A DNA stretch of 8,965 nt, from assembly GCA_007122045.1 (NCBI GenBank), contig SKJM01000690.1, positions 1-8,965 on the forward strand. Reading direction: 5' to 3'. The stretch is from Planctomycetales bacterium (GTDB lineage Bacteria; Planctomycetota; Planctomycetia; Pirellulales; Thermoguttaceae). Each line of letters begins with the position of its first letter. The stretch's first letter is position 1. The translations under genes were made by a program, and so were the position numbers. Of the stretch, positions 1 through 6,165 are shown piece by piece. A model generated the notes under the pieces. The model was not told the origin of the DNA. It saw only the letters and a list, made by a program, of their open reading frames with translations, and did not search any database.

Positions 1-170
1 ACCACGCCGGCCTGGCCACCGGCTACTGGAGCAGCCGCGACGACATTGCGAATAATTGGGCCGCCGACCGCACCTTCACCCCCGCCCGGCCGCCGGAGGA
101 AATGGCCCGCCTCCGCCAGGGTTGGGACCGGGCGCTGGAGCGCGCGAAGGGTTGGGAGGAGGAAGCGTAA
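1..170 (+). CDS. glpK: Glycerol kinase, C-terminal end (partial)
   Basis: The window opens inside a + strand gene. The reading frame begins with the codon at position 3 and ends at TAA 168-170, giving 55 residues. It starts HAGLATGYW and contains DRTFTP and a Trp-rich end (GWDRALERAKGWEEEA). This matches the end of FGGY-family glycerol kinases; the E. coli enzyme ends AGLAVGFW...REFRP...GWKKAVKRAMAWEE. The enzyme phosphorylates glycerol to sn-glycerol-3-phosphate with ATP in the cytoplasm. The glycerol-3-phosphate dehydrogenase gene downstream strongly supports the call over other FGGY kinases. The ATP- and substrate-binding residues lie outside the window, so activity cannot be judged. A palindromic repeat begins about 50 nt after the stop. 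Confidence 0.88.
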   Translation, partial: HAGLATGYWSSRDDIANNWAADRTFTPARPPEEMARLRQGWDRALERAKGWEEEA

Positions 171-219
171 GGCAGTGGTGCCGGCGCTAAGGCGCCGTGA
201 GCAATAACATGACCAGATT

Positions 220-275
220 GTAGGATGGACATTCTTGTCCGTCGCGGTTTTGACGGGCTGGAAAGCCCATCCTAC
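220..275. repeat. REP-like palindromic element, 'GTAGGATGG' type
   Basis: The element is bounded by perfect 9-nt inverted arms, GTAGGATGG (220-228) and CCATCCTAC (267-275). Inside are two perfect hairpins: GGACA-TTCT-TGTCC (227-240) and GGGCT-GGAA-AGCCC (255-268). The segments CCGTC (239-243) and GACGG (252-256) can also pair across the centre. The whole could fold as a cruciform or branched RNA stem. It lies just after glpK, where REP/BIME-type elements usually sit. I recall similar sequences dispersed in planctomycete genomes, but copy number cannot be shown from one window. Its right end has the same design as the cluster at 8515-8601. Confidence 0.72.
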
Positions 276-329
276 TCGCAGAATCGGACAAGTTATTTTG
301 GCACAGCTCCTAAGCAACGGCGCGTAGCA

Positions 330-346
330 GGACCGCCGCGCGGTCC
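330..346. other. GC-rich hairpin, unknown role
   Basis: GGACCGC (330-336) and GCGGTCC (340-346) form a perfect 7-bp stem around a CGC loop. No T-run follows on either strand, so it is not a canonical intrinsic terminator. It could mark the 3' end of the glpK transcript or simply be structure in an untranslated region. Confidence 0.4.
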
Positions 347-455
347 GCCATTACCGTGCACGCACCCGTGATGTGGAAAAGGTCTTTGATTTGTTTTGGA
401 CCGTACCAATGGTCGAACCCACACTTTGGCCAACTCTTCCAAGGAGACATTAACG

Positions 456-536
456 ATGAGACGCGTACTTTCGTATTTTGCGGTGGTCGTGCCGGCTATC
501 TCATCCCGGTTTGACGGACCGTTGCAGGTGTGCTAG
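456..536 (+). CDS. Possible small ORF or truncated signal-peptide relic
   Basis: An AAGGAG ribosome binding site (441-446) lies 9 nt before ATG 456. The frame encodes 26 residues beginning MRRVLSYFAVVVPAIS, a basic start followed by a hydrophobic run like the front of a signal peptide. It then loses that character and stops at TAG 534-536. The good initiation signal with so short a product suggests either a genuine tiny peptide or the remaining 5' end of a lost secreted-protein gene. The promoter at 511-539 overlaps its last codons, so it would need a separate promoter upstream, and I see no clear one. It is too short to assign to a family. Confidence 0.25.
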   Translation: MRRVLSYFAVVVPAISSRFDGPLQVC

Positions 537-539
537 GAT
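511..539 (+). promoter_or_regulatory. Sigma70-type promoter for the PHP gene (and perhaps glpD)
   Basis: TTGACG (511-516) matches 5 of 6 positions of the -35 consensus. It is followed after exactly 17 nt by TAGGAT (534-539), which keeps the T, A and final T of the -10 box. Transcription would start near 546, leaving a leader of about 160 nt before ATG 704. The leader is GC-rich: GGTGCGC can pair with GTGCGCC around 591-607, and two mutually exclusive hairpins lie at 615-626 and 624-638. Confidence 0.5.
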
Positions 540-703
540 GGAGCGCACGCTCGAAGCGGGGGGGCCGGCGCCGCGGTAGTGCGTAAGGCGGTGCGCAGCG
601 TGCGCCCCGGCCTCGGCGTTTTCGCCCCCCTTGGGGGCTCGGCAAAATAACAACCAGTCAACGGACCACTACCTTACCCCAGTACGAAGGAGGTTTTGCT
701 ACG

Positions 704-1867
704 ATGTTTCTGCAGCGAAGTTGGAAGGCCGTGGCGTCGATGATCCTGGGCGCATCGCTCGTGGCCGGCGCAATGGCATGGCCGGCACACGCCGAATCGG
801 CCCGGCCGCGGGTGGTCAAGAACCCCTACGGGAACGTGAACTGGGATCGGGTGACCCCGTTTCTTGCCAATCTTCACTCCCACACCGTCTACAGCGACGG
901 CCGCGCTGAGCCGGAGCAGTTGATTCGCAATTACGCCGAGGCCGGCTATCACATCCTGGCCATCACCGATCACGACAACTACCACACGACCCGCCGGGGC
1001 GAACGCAAAACGACCCCGACCCACGAGACCACTTGGCCGTGGACGAAATGGATCGAAGAACGGCCGTCGAAGATTTGGGAGCGGGAGGGGGTCGAAACGT
1101 CCGCCTTCTTCCCGGGCTTGGGCGAGCGGGGCATGCTGGCGATCCGCGGGAACGAGCTGACCACCGATCCCCATATCGTCAGTCTCTTCAACCCGTGCGG
1201 CTTCACCAAGCGCATCCGCGTGCCCAACGCCGAGCACGATCGGAAGCGCTTCGCGCGCGTCGGGGAGGCGGGCGGCCTGGCCTATTGGGCGCACCCCGCC
1301 CATTACGTCCCCGGCGGCCCTTGGGCCGACCGCGGGTTTTCCTGGGACGAGGCGATCGAGTATTTCGGGAGCCTGATTGCGGAATTCGACAGCCTGCTCG
1401 GCATCGAACTCCAGTTGCTCCGGCAGGGACCGGACCATCCGAAGTTGGAGGCGGAGCTTTTCGACCGGCTCCTGGACGCCTACTACCGTGACCACGACGT
1501 GTTCATCAAGGGCAGCGACGACACCCACGAGGTTTCGGTGCCTGAGAATGTCCGTGCCACGCTCACCGTCGTGCTGGCCGAGGAGCTGACCGAGCCGTCC
1601 GTGCGGCACGCCCTGGAAAACGGCCACACGCTGGTTGGGTCGCGCGTCGACGTCTTCCCCGTGCTCAACAGGGTCGCCGTCGATGAGGAGGCCAAGACGA
1701 TCGTGCTCGACATCGACCACCACGACGGTGTTACCTGGATCAAGAACGGCAAAACGCATGCGGAAGGCGAATCGATCGACTATTCCGAGATGGAAGACGC
1801 CATACTCCGCTTCGAGGTCAAAGCGGGCGAGGCCGTGTTCTATTCCCAGGCGTTTTACATCGACTGA
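704..1867 (+). CDS. Secreted PHP-domain metal-dependent phosphoesterase
   Basis: This 387-aa protein begins 10 nt after a strong AAGGAGG site (687-693), which fixes the start. Residues 1-30 look like a Sec signal peptide: basic start, hydrophobic core, and cleavage at AHA30-ES. The mature part carries the PHP metal ligands: H58 and H60 in LHSH, D65 in SDG, H90 in ITDHD, E151 in GNE with H157 nearby, H197 in AHPAH, D272 in GSDD and H275. With the full ligand set, it should be an active metal-dependent hydrolase, probably cleaving phosphate esters outside the cytoplasm. It does not look like the cytoplasmic PHP enzymes HisK or the DNA polymerase PHP domain. It lies between glpK and glpD on the same strand, so a glycerophosphoester substrate is tempting, but that is inference. 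Residues 300-387 look like a beta-rich extension. The exact substrate is unknown. Confidence 0.85.
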   Translation: MFLQRSWKAVASMILGASLVAGAMAWPAHAESARPRVVKNPYGNVNWDRVTPFLANLHSHTVYSDGRAEPEQLIRNYAEAGYHILAITDHDNYHTTRRGERKTTPTHETTWPWTKWIEERPSKIWEREGVETSAFFPGLGERGMLAIRGNELTTDPHIVSLFNPCGFTKRIRVPNAEHDRKRFARVGEAGGLAYWAHPAHYVPGGPWADRGFSWDEAIEYFGSLIAEFDSLLGIELQLLRQGPDHPKLEAELFDRLLDAYYRDHDVFIKGSDDTHEVSVPENVRATLTVVLAEELTEPSVRHALENGHTLVGSRVDVFPVLNRVAVDEEAKTIVLDIDHHDGVTWIKNGKTHAEGESIDYSEMEDAILRFEVKAGEAVFYSQAFYID

Positions 1868-1960
1868 AACCAATTCCAAGGTATTCACAACATCCGAACA
1901 GGTGAACCACGCGTTGCGTGCGCTGATCGCGGCCATGCCGCCAACGACGCGGGGTCAGCC

Positions 1961-3547
1961 ATGAACCGTCAAGATGCCCTCGACCAACTCCGCACGGCCA
2001 AAGACCCGCTGGACATCATTATCGTCGGCGGCGGGGCGACCGGGCTGGGCGCGGCGGTCGACGCCGCCGCGCGCGGGCATCGCGTGGCGCTGGTGGAGCA
2101 GGACGACTTCGCCAAGGGCACCTCGAGCCGATCGACCAAGCTGGTGCACGGCGGTGTGCGCTACCTGCGGCAGGGGAACATCTCGCTCGTGCTCGAAGCG
2201 CTGCGCGAACGCGGCCGGCTGGCCCGAAACGCGCCGCACCTGGTCCACGATCAGGCGTTCGTCATCCCCAACTACAAGTGGTGGGAGGGCCCGTTCTACG
2301 GCATCGGCATGAAGGTGTACGACCGGCTGGCCGGCAAGCTCGCGCTGAGCCCTTCGCGCTTCCTCAGCCGCAAGCAGACCGTCGAGGCCATCCCCACCGT
2401 CGAAACGGAGCACCTGACCGGCGGGGTCATCTACCACGATGGCCAGTTCGACGACTCGCGGCTGGCGGTGAACCTGGCACAGACGGCCGCCGAACGGGGC
2501 GCGTGCGTGGTGAACTACTGCCGCTGCACCGGGCTGGTGAAGGAGCACGGATTCGTTTCGGGCGTGCTGGCCCGCGATATGGAAACGGGCCACCAATGGG
2601 AAATCCGCGGCCGCGCCGTGGTCAACGCCACCGGCGTGTTCGCCGACACCGTGCGGCAGTACGACGAGCCGGCCGCCCCGCCGCTGGTGGCCGTCAGCCA
2701 GGGCATCCACCTCGTCCTGCCGCGGGCCTTCCTGCCCGGCGACGCGGCCATCATGGTGCCCAAGACGGCGGACGGGCGGGTCCTGTTCGCCGTGCCCTGG
2801 CGCGGCGTGGTGGTGGTCGGAACGACCGACACGCCGCTGCCCCATGCCTCACTGGAGCCCCGGGCACTGGACGAGGAGCGCGACTTCGTCATGGAGCACG
2901 CGCGCCGCTACCTGGCCACCGACCCGGCCGAAGCCGACGTGCTGAGCATCTTCGCCGGCCTGCGCCCGCTGGTGAACCCGGGCGGCGCCGCCCACACGGC
3001 CGCCTTGTCGCGCGACCATAGCATCGTGGTGAGTGAAAGCGGACTGGTGACCATCACCGGCGGCAAGTGGACCACTTACCGAAAGATGGCCGAGGACGTG
3101 ATCGACCACGCCGAGAGCGTGGCCGGCCTGGAGCCCAAGCGTTGCAGCACGGAAGGCCTTCCGATTCACGGCTCGACGCAGGCCGCGGCGGCCGAGCCGC
3201 ACCTCCGCGTGTACGGCTCCGACGCCGCAGCGATCGCGCGATTGCGGCAGCAGCGCCCGGAGCTTGCCGGGCGGCTGCACCCCGACTTGCCGGCCGAGAA
3301 GGTCGAGGTGGCGTGGCACGCGCGCGAGGAGATGGCCCGCACGGTGGAAGACGTGCTCGCCCGCCGCACCCGCTGCCTCATTTTGAACGCCCGCGCGTCG
3401 ATCGAGGCGGCGCCGGGTGTGGCGGCGTTGCTGGCGGCGGAGCTTGGCCGAGACGCCGCATGGGAGGCCGAGCAGGTGGCCCGCTACACCGAGCTTGCCC
3501 GCGGCTACGTCTATACCGACCCGGCCAGCCGCGCGGAGCGGCCTTGA
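1961..3547 (+). CDS. glpD: FAD-dependent glycerol-3-phosphate dehydrogenase
   Basis: This is a 528-aa protein of the usual GlpD/GlpA length. It shows the FAD-binding Rossmann motif GGGATGLG (residues 23-30), the family signature TSSRSTKLVHGGVRYL (54-69), and FDDSRL (163-168). AGLRPLV (332-338) and SRDH (350-353) carry the conserved arginines expected to contact substrate. ITGGKWTTYRKMAED (365-379) closes the FAD site. A C-terminal DAO_C domain follows, with REEMARTVEDVLARRTR (455-471). It oxidises sn-glycerol-3-phosphate to dihydroxyacetone phosphate and passes electrons to quinone at the membrane. The start is ATG 1961, preceded only by a weak GGGG site. The 93-nt gap from the PHP gene has no clear terminator, so co-transcription is plausible. 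Together with glpK it completes glycerol conversion to DHAP. Confidence 0.95.
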   Translation: MNRQDALDQLRTAKDPLDIIIVGGGATGLGAAVDAAARGHRVALVEQDDFAKGTSSRSTKLVHGGVRYLRQGNISLVLEALRERGRLARNAPHLVHDQAFVIPNYKWWEGPFYGIGMKVYDRLAGKLALSPSRFLSRKQTVEAIPTVETEHLTGGVIYHDGQFDDSRLAVNLAQTAAERGACVVNYCRCTGLVKEHGFVSGVLARDMETGHQWEIRGRAVVNATGVFADTVRQYDEPAAPPLVAVSQGIHLVLPRAFLPGDAAIMVPKTADGRVLFAVPWRGVVVVGTTDTPLPHASLEPRALDEERDFVMEHARRYLATDPAEADVLSIFAGLRPLVNPGGAAHTAALSRDHSIVVSESGLVTITGGKWTTYRKMAEDVIDHAESVAGLEPKRCSTEGLPIHGSTQAAAAEPHLRVYGSDAAAIARLRQQRPELAGRLHPDLPAEKVEVAWHAREEMARTVEDVLARRTRCLILNARASIEAAPGVAALLAAELGRDAAWEAEQVARYTELARGYVYTDPASRAERP

Positions 3548-3548
3548 T

Positions 3549-3583
3549 GGGGGCCCGTTTCGCCATCTTGCACGGGCGCCCCC
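3549..3583. terminator. Stem-loop in the convergent gap after glpD
   Basis: GGGGG (3549-3553) and CCCG (3554-3557) can pair with CCCCC (3579-3583) and CGGG (3573-3576), with a small bulge and a 15-nt loop. It sits directly after the glpD stop and between convergent genes, where a bidirectional terminator would be expected. There is no T-tract on either side, so intrinsic termination is uncertain. Confidence 0.35.
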
Positions 3584-3607
3584 GGCGGTTACCATGGCAG
3601 CGGGCAT

Positions 3608-3823
3608 TCATGATGGTTCTGTAAACCCGGATATGCGCCGTGGTTCCGTCGTCCAAGGCGGCTCGTGCGTGAAAACGCCATGCGAATAGGCCGTGCGATC
3701 CTGGTCGTTGGTTGCCTGCGCCTGTTGGAGCCATGCCGTCCATGCGGCATCCAGTTCTTCCTCCGTCAGGGTTTTCAGGTCCAGATCCTCCTCGCTCAGA
3801 AACTCGTCCCGAATATCAATCAT
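3608..3823 (-). CDS. Small acidic protein, unknown; second gene of an overlapping pair
   Basis: The frame encodes 71 residues starting MIDIRDEFLSEEDLDL. I chose ATG 3823 because GGAGGGA (3831-3837) lies 7 nt upstream, and because it overlaps the end of the preceding gene as ATGATTGA. A longer in-frame start at 3865 would have no such support. The N-terminal half is strongly acidic (EEDLDLKTLTEEELDAAW) and likely helical. The C-terminal half is polar and Pro/Thr-rich, with no membrane segment or signal peptide. I recognise no family. The small size, tight overlap and acidic character resemble toxin-antitoxin or other two-gene cassettes, but no diagnostic motif is visible. It converges on glpD with a 60-nt gap. 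Confidence 0.6.
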   Translation of the reverse strand: MIDIRDEFLSEEDLDLKTLTEEELDAAWTAWLQQAQATNDQDRTAYSHGVFTHEPPWTTEPRRISGFTEPS

Positions 3824-4043
3824 AGCGGTCTCCCTCCGGCCGGAAAGGCAATCGCTCTTCCGCACGCCGGCAAACGATTCGGTGGGCCTCTGAAAGCGGC
3901 TTTCCCTCGATTTCCCTGGCGACCTCCGGCCAGATCTGCGCCCAAGGCTCGGCGGCGGCCATATACCGGGCCAGCCGGTCTTCGTTGGCGTGAATCAATT
4001 GCCGCCGTTCGGCGTCCAGCGCCACTTCCAGATAGATGTTCAT
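3816..4043 (-). CDS. Small protein, unknown; first gene of an overlapping pair
   Basis: From ATG 4043 the frame encodes 75 residues beginning MNIYLEVALDAERRQLIHAN and ending FRPEGDRYD. ATG 4055 (MAWLMNIY...) is an alternative start, and the frame stays open to ATG 4109. A promoter-like pair at 4080-4109 would place transcription start near 4073, which argues against the longest form. GGGGA lies about 12 nt before ATG 4043, a somewhat long spacing. The product looks soluble and helical (DAERRQLIHANEDRLARYM), with several Trp and Arg residues. Its last codons overlap the start of the next gene by 8 nt, so translational coupling is likely. I recognise no family and infer no function. Confidence 0.55.
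   Translation of the reverse strand: MNIYLEVALDAERRQLIHANEDRLARYMAAAEPWAQIWPEVAREIEGKPLSEAHRIVCRRAEERLPFRPEGDRYD
3831..3837 (-). promoter_or_regulatory. Ribosome binding site deciding the start at 3823
   Basis: Read on the - strand this is GGAGGGA, 7 nt before ATG 3823. It lies inside the coding region of the upstream gene and supports the short, overlapping start of the second small gene. Confidence 0.6.
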
Positions 4044-4079
4044 TAACCAAGCCATTCCCCAGCAGCATCTCCCCTTGCT

Positions 4080-4109
4080 AATGTAGCCCGCAACGTACAC
4101 TGCCTGCAA
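4080..4109 (-). promoter_or_regulatory. Possible promoter for the small-gene pair
   Basis: On the - strand TTGCAG (4109-4104) and TACATT (4085-4080) are separated by 18 nt. The match is modest (TTG of the -35; T, A, A and T of the -10), but the position directly upstream of the gene pair fits. Transcription would begin about 30 nt before ATG 4043. Confidence 0.3.
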
Positions 4110-4329
4110 GGGGGGCGATTCCGCAATCCAACCGGTCTTGCGAAAGCAAAGGGGAAAGAAAAGCTGCTAGCCACGAAGTCTGGCGAAACTAGGGGATATC
4201 AGAGCGGATGAACGGGGCGAATTACCTAGACCTGGGGCCTGTCACCTTTCCGCCTTAACTTCAATCTGATTGGACCGCGCAAATTGCGGTTCATGAGCAA
4301 TCTAGGATAGCAAGGTGAACATTTCGGCG

Positions 4330-4358
4330 TTGACTTGGCACGGGTGCGGTGTCATAAT
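4330..4358 (+). promoter_or_regulatory. Sigma70-type promoter for the beta-barrel gene
   Basis: TTGACT (4330-4335) and CATAAT (4353-4358) each match 5 of 6 consensus positions and are separated by exactly 17 nt. This is the best promoter in the window. Transcription would start near 4365, leaving a leader of about 125 nt before ATG 4491 that includes the hairpin at 4428-4462. Confidence 0.65.
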
Positions 4359-4427
4359 CCGGCCGCCCGGGGTCTCGCCGCGTCAGGCTCGCCGCCCCGC
4401 GGACGAAATACACTTATCCCTTTTGCC

Positions 4428-4462
4428 CGTGCCGCGCGCCGCGCGGCGGCTTGCCGGGCACG
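4428..4462 (+). other. GC-rich stem-loop in the 5' leader of the beta-barrel gene
   Basis: CGTGCC (4428-4433) pairs with GGCACG (4457-4462). The region between them contains a self-complementary GC block (GCCGCGCGGC). It lies about 28 nt before the start codon and could affect mRNA stability or ribosome access. No T-run follows, so it is not a typical attenuator terminator. Confidence 0.35.
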
Positions 4463-4490
4463 TTGGTCCACTGAAGGCTGATGTCTCCGT

Positions 4491-5606
4491 ATGGTTCGGG
4501 CCGCTCGCCTTACCGTGCTGCTGCTGACGCCGGTCTGCCTGGCCGGCCGGCTCCCGGAACGCGCCGGCGGAGGCGATCTGTTTCTTCCTTTGCTCCGGCT
4601 GCCGGCCGACGAGCCCGAGGCACAGCAGCCGGTGCCGGCGCTGGCCGATATGCCCTTGCCCGGGGTCGCGTGGGTGCATGACGATTCGGGTGCCCCCGCC
4701 GGCGGGGGCCGGCCGATTCGGGCCTTTCAGCAGCCGGCGGCCTTTGGCGTCTCGCCGAACGTGCGTACTCAGCCGGACTTTCAGTTCGAGCATGGGGCCT
4801 TCGACCCCAGCGGCGAGGCACTTCCCATGGGCCGGGAGGCGAGGTGGGAGGGGTCCAACTGGCTGCCCGGCCGGCCGGGGTTGTTCGCCCGCCAGCCGCT
4901 CCGACAGCGCCTTCGGCTGGCGCGCGCCCCCCCGCAAGGGCGACACCGAGGGGTGGGCCGGCCGCTGATCAACGAAAGCTGGCAGTACCGGCCGTTCAGC
5001 GCGGGCTGGTTCATCGGCGGCATGTTCGGCAGTCCCCTGATCGACGATTGGCTGGGCATCAGCAGCGGCTATTTCACCGGACTGCGGTTCGGCTGGGACC
5101 AGAACCACTACTGGGGCCTCGAAATGCAGTTTGGCTACGGTGAGATGGGACTCTGGGACTCGGCCCGCGCCCAAACAGACTGGCGGGACTGGTACCGCGA
5201 CCAGCACGAGGACGTGACGGACGCCGAACTCGACCGGCTCGTCAACGCGCCGCGCGACCTGGCCTTATACCAGTGGGCCGTCAGCGCGATGTATTACCCT
5301 TGGGGCGACGCGCGATGGCGGCCGTACTTTTCCGTGGGCGTCGGCGCCGCGCGGATGACCTTCACCGACATCTTCCTGGTGCACTACGACAAGACGTTTT
5401 TCGTGCTCCCGTTGGCGGTGGGGGTGAAGTACCACTGGAACGACTGGCTGGCCCTGCGCGTCGAGGGCTCCAACAGTTTCTCGGTTCCCGGCGGCGGCCG
5501 GCTCATGGCGGTGCATAACGTGTCGATCAACGGCGCGCTGGAGATCCGCTTCGGCGGGCGTCGAACCGCCTACTGGCCCTGGAACCCGACGCGTACCTAT
5601 TGGTAG
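4491..5606 (+). CDS. Predicted outer-membrane beta-barrel protein
   Basis: This is a 371-aa protein. Residues 1-19 (MVRAARLTVLLLTPVCLAG) form a short signal peptide; a lipoprotein box is not convincing. Residues 20-155 are Pro/Gly/Arg-rich and probably disordered. From about residue 158 the character changes to alternating aromatic and Gly strands: ESWQYRPFSAGWFIGGMFG, GYFTGLRFGWD, YWGLEMQFGYGEMGL, WAVSAMYYPWGDARWRPYFSVGVGAARM, FFVLPLAVGVKYHWNDWLALRVEG and SINGALEIRFGG. The protein ends in Trp (NPTRTYW), as expected of barrels inserted by the BAM machinery. About eight strands fit a small porin- or OmpA-like barrel. I recall planctomycete relatives with the same 'IDDW ... YYPWGDA.WRPYF ... 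WPWNP' layout, with no defined function. The ribosome binding site is weak. A strong promoter lies upstream, and the gene stands alone. Confidence 0.75.
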   Translation: MVRAARLTVLLLTPVCLAGRLPERAGGGDLFLPLLRLPADEPEAQQPVPALADMPLPGVAWVHDDSGAPAGGGRPIRAFQQPAAFGVSPNVRTQPDFQFEHGAFDPSGEALPMGREARWEGSNWLPGRPGLFARQPLRQRLRLARAPPQGRHRGVGRPLINESWQYRPFSAGWFIGGMFGSPLIDDWLGISSGYFTGLRFGWDQNHYWGLEMQFGYGEMGLWDSARAQTDWRDWYRDQHEDVTDAELDRLVNAPRDLALYQWAVSAMYYPWGDARWRPYFSVGVGAARMTFTDIFLVHYDKTFFVLPLAVGVKYHWNDWLALRVEGSNSFSVPGGGRLMAVHNVSINGALEIRFGGRRTAYWPWNPTRTYW

Positions 5607-5630
5607 CGATTCGCGCCGCCCATGGGGCCG

Positions 5631-5659
5631 TTGCCCGCTCATGGGGGAAGTGTTAGCAT
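5631..5659 (+). promoter_or_regulatory. Possible promoter for the cupin gene
   Basis: TTGCCC (5631-5636) and TAGCAT (5654-5659) are separated by 17 nt, right after the beta-barrel stop codon. The -35 match is weak. Transcription would start near 5666, at or beside the first possible ATG of the cupin frame, which favours ATG 5687 as the true start. Confidence 0.4.
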
Positions 5660-5686
5660 TTTCTGATGATGCCCGCAGAGGAAGCC

Positions 5687-6073
5687 ATGGACGTTCACAA
5701 CATCGACGAGGTCGCCCCATTCGTGACGAAGGACGGGTCGGAGATTCGCGAATTGCTGGCCTACCGCAACTCGTGCATCCGGAAGCAGTCGCTTGCGGAG
5801 GCCCGGCTCCCGCCCGGTGCGAGCACCGCCGCCCACCACCACGTGGAGACGGAGGAGATCTACTATATCTTGGAAGGCGAAGGGCGCATGCGCGTGGGCG
5901 ACGACGAGCGGCAGGTCGGTCCCGGCGATGCCGTCGCCATACCGCCCGGCGCCCGGCATACCCTTGCCAACACCGGTTCCGGCGTTCTCAAGCTCCTCTG
6001 CTGCTGCGCCCCGCCCTACGAGCACGCCGACACGATCCTCGACGACGCCCCCGCCGGCCCGGCGGCAGAATAA
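5687..6073 (+). CDS. Single-domain cupin protein
   Basis: From ATG 5687 the protein has 128 residues. Both cupin motifs are complete. Motif 1 has G44, H50, H52, E56/E57 and G64 (PGASTAAHHHVETEEIYYILEG). Motif 2 has G80, P86, G88, H91 and N95 (GDAVAIPPGARHTLAN). The three His and one Glu should bind a divalent metal in a small beta-barrel. There is no signal peptide, so it is cytoplasmic. CCC at 105-107 is a notable triple cysteine near the end of the domain. In-frame ATGs at 5666 and 5669 would add six or seven residues, but 5687 has an AGAGGAAG site just upstream and fits the promoter better. Such proteins range from sugar-binding enzymes to dioxygenases, and the substrate cannot be told. 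It looks monocistronic. Confidence 0.85.
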   Translation: MDVHNIDEVAPFVTKDGSEIRELLAYRNSCIRKQSLAEARLPPGASTAAHHHVETEEIYYILEGEGRMRVGDDERQVGPGDAVAIPPGARHTLANTGSGVLKLLCCCAPPYEHADTILDDAPAGPAAE

Positions 6074-6135
6074 CGGCGGCGCATGGGGTATTGGGCGGGC
6101 CACAGCGACTCGCCTTTCCGGTCGCGTGCTCGGCA

Positions 6136-6149
6136 CGGGGCCGTCCCCG
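6136..6149. terminator. GC hairpin after the cupin gene
   Basis: CGGGG (6136-6140) and CCCCG (6145-6149) form a 5-bp stem around CCGT. It lies about 60 nt after the cupin stop and just before the next promoter. Without a T-tract its role as a terminator is uncertain. Confidence 0.25.
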
Positions 6150-6165
6150 GTCCGGCCCGGCGCGG

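Larger units (their letters stand above)
171..703. other. Long intergenic region between glpK and the PHP gene
   Basis: This 533-nt gap has no convincing full-length gene. From left to right it holds a REP-like palindrome (220-275), a strong GC hairpin (330-346), a 26-codon mini-ORF with a good ribosome binding site (456-536), a sigma70-like promoter (511-539), and a GC-rich leader with possible hairpins (about 540-640) before the PHP gene. These are listed separately. I recognised no tRNA, known riboswitch or insertion sequence in it. Confidence 0.6.
4110..4490. other. Intergenic region between divergent units
   Basis: This stretch of about 380 nt separates the - strand small-gene pair from the + strand beta-barrel gene. 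I see no gene. It contains a promoter at 4330-4358, a leader hairpin at 4428-4462, a small TTGC-GAAA-GCAA hairpin near 4139-4150, and a short palindrome CGCAA-A-TTGCG near 4278-4288. The segment 4110-4329 has a lower GC content than the flanking genes and otherwise holds nothing I recognise. Confidence 0.5.

Noticed and set aside
674..1936. 420-codon - strand open frame opposite the PHP gene
   Set aside because: It is antisense to a gene with a full set of catalytic motifs, and its product has no recognisable domain. GC-rich third positions keep such frames open.
1955..2845. 296-codon - strand open frame opposite glpD
   Set aside because: It is antisense to clear glpD motifs, and its His/Gly/Arg-rich product resembles no protein family.
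4226..4262. GGGCCTGTCACCTTTCC segment resembling a REP/RAYT-associated motif
   Set aside because: A single copy without a convincing palindrome in this window, so there is not enough to call it an element.
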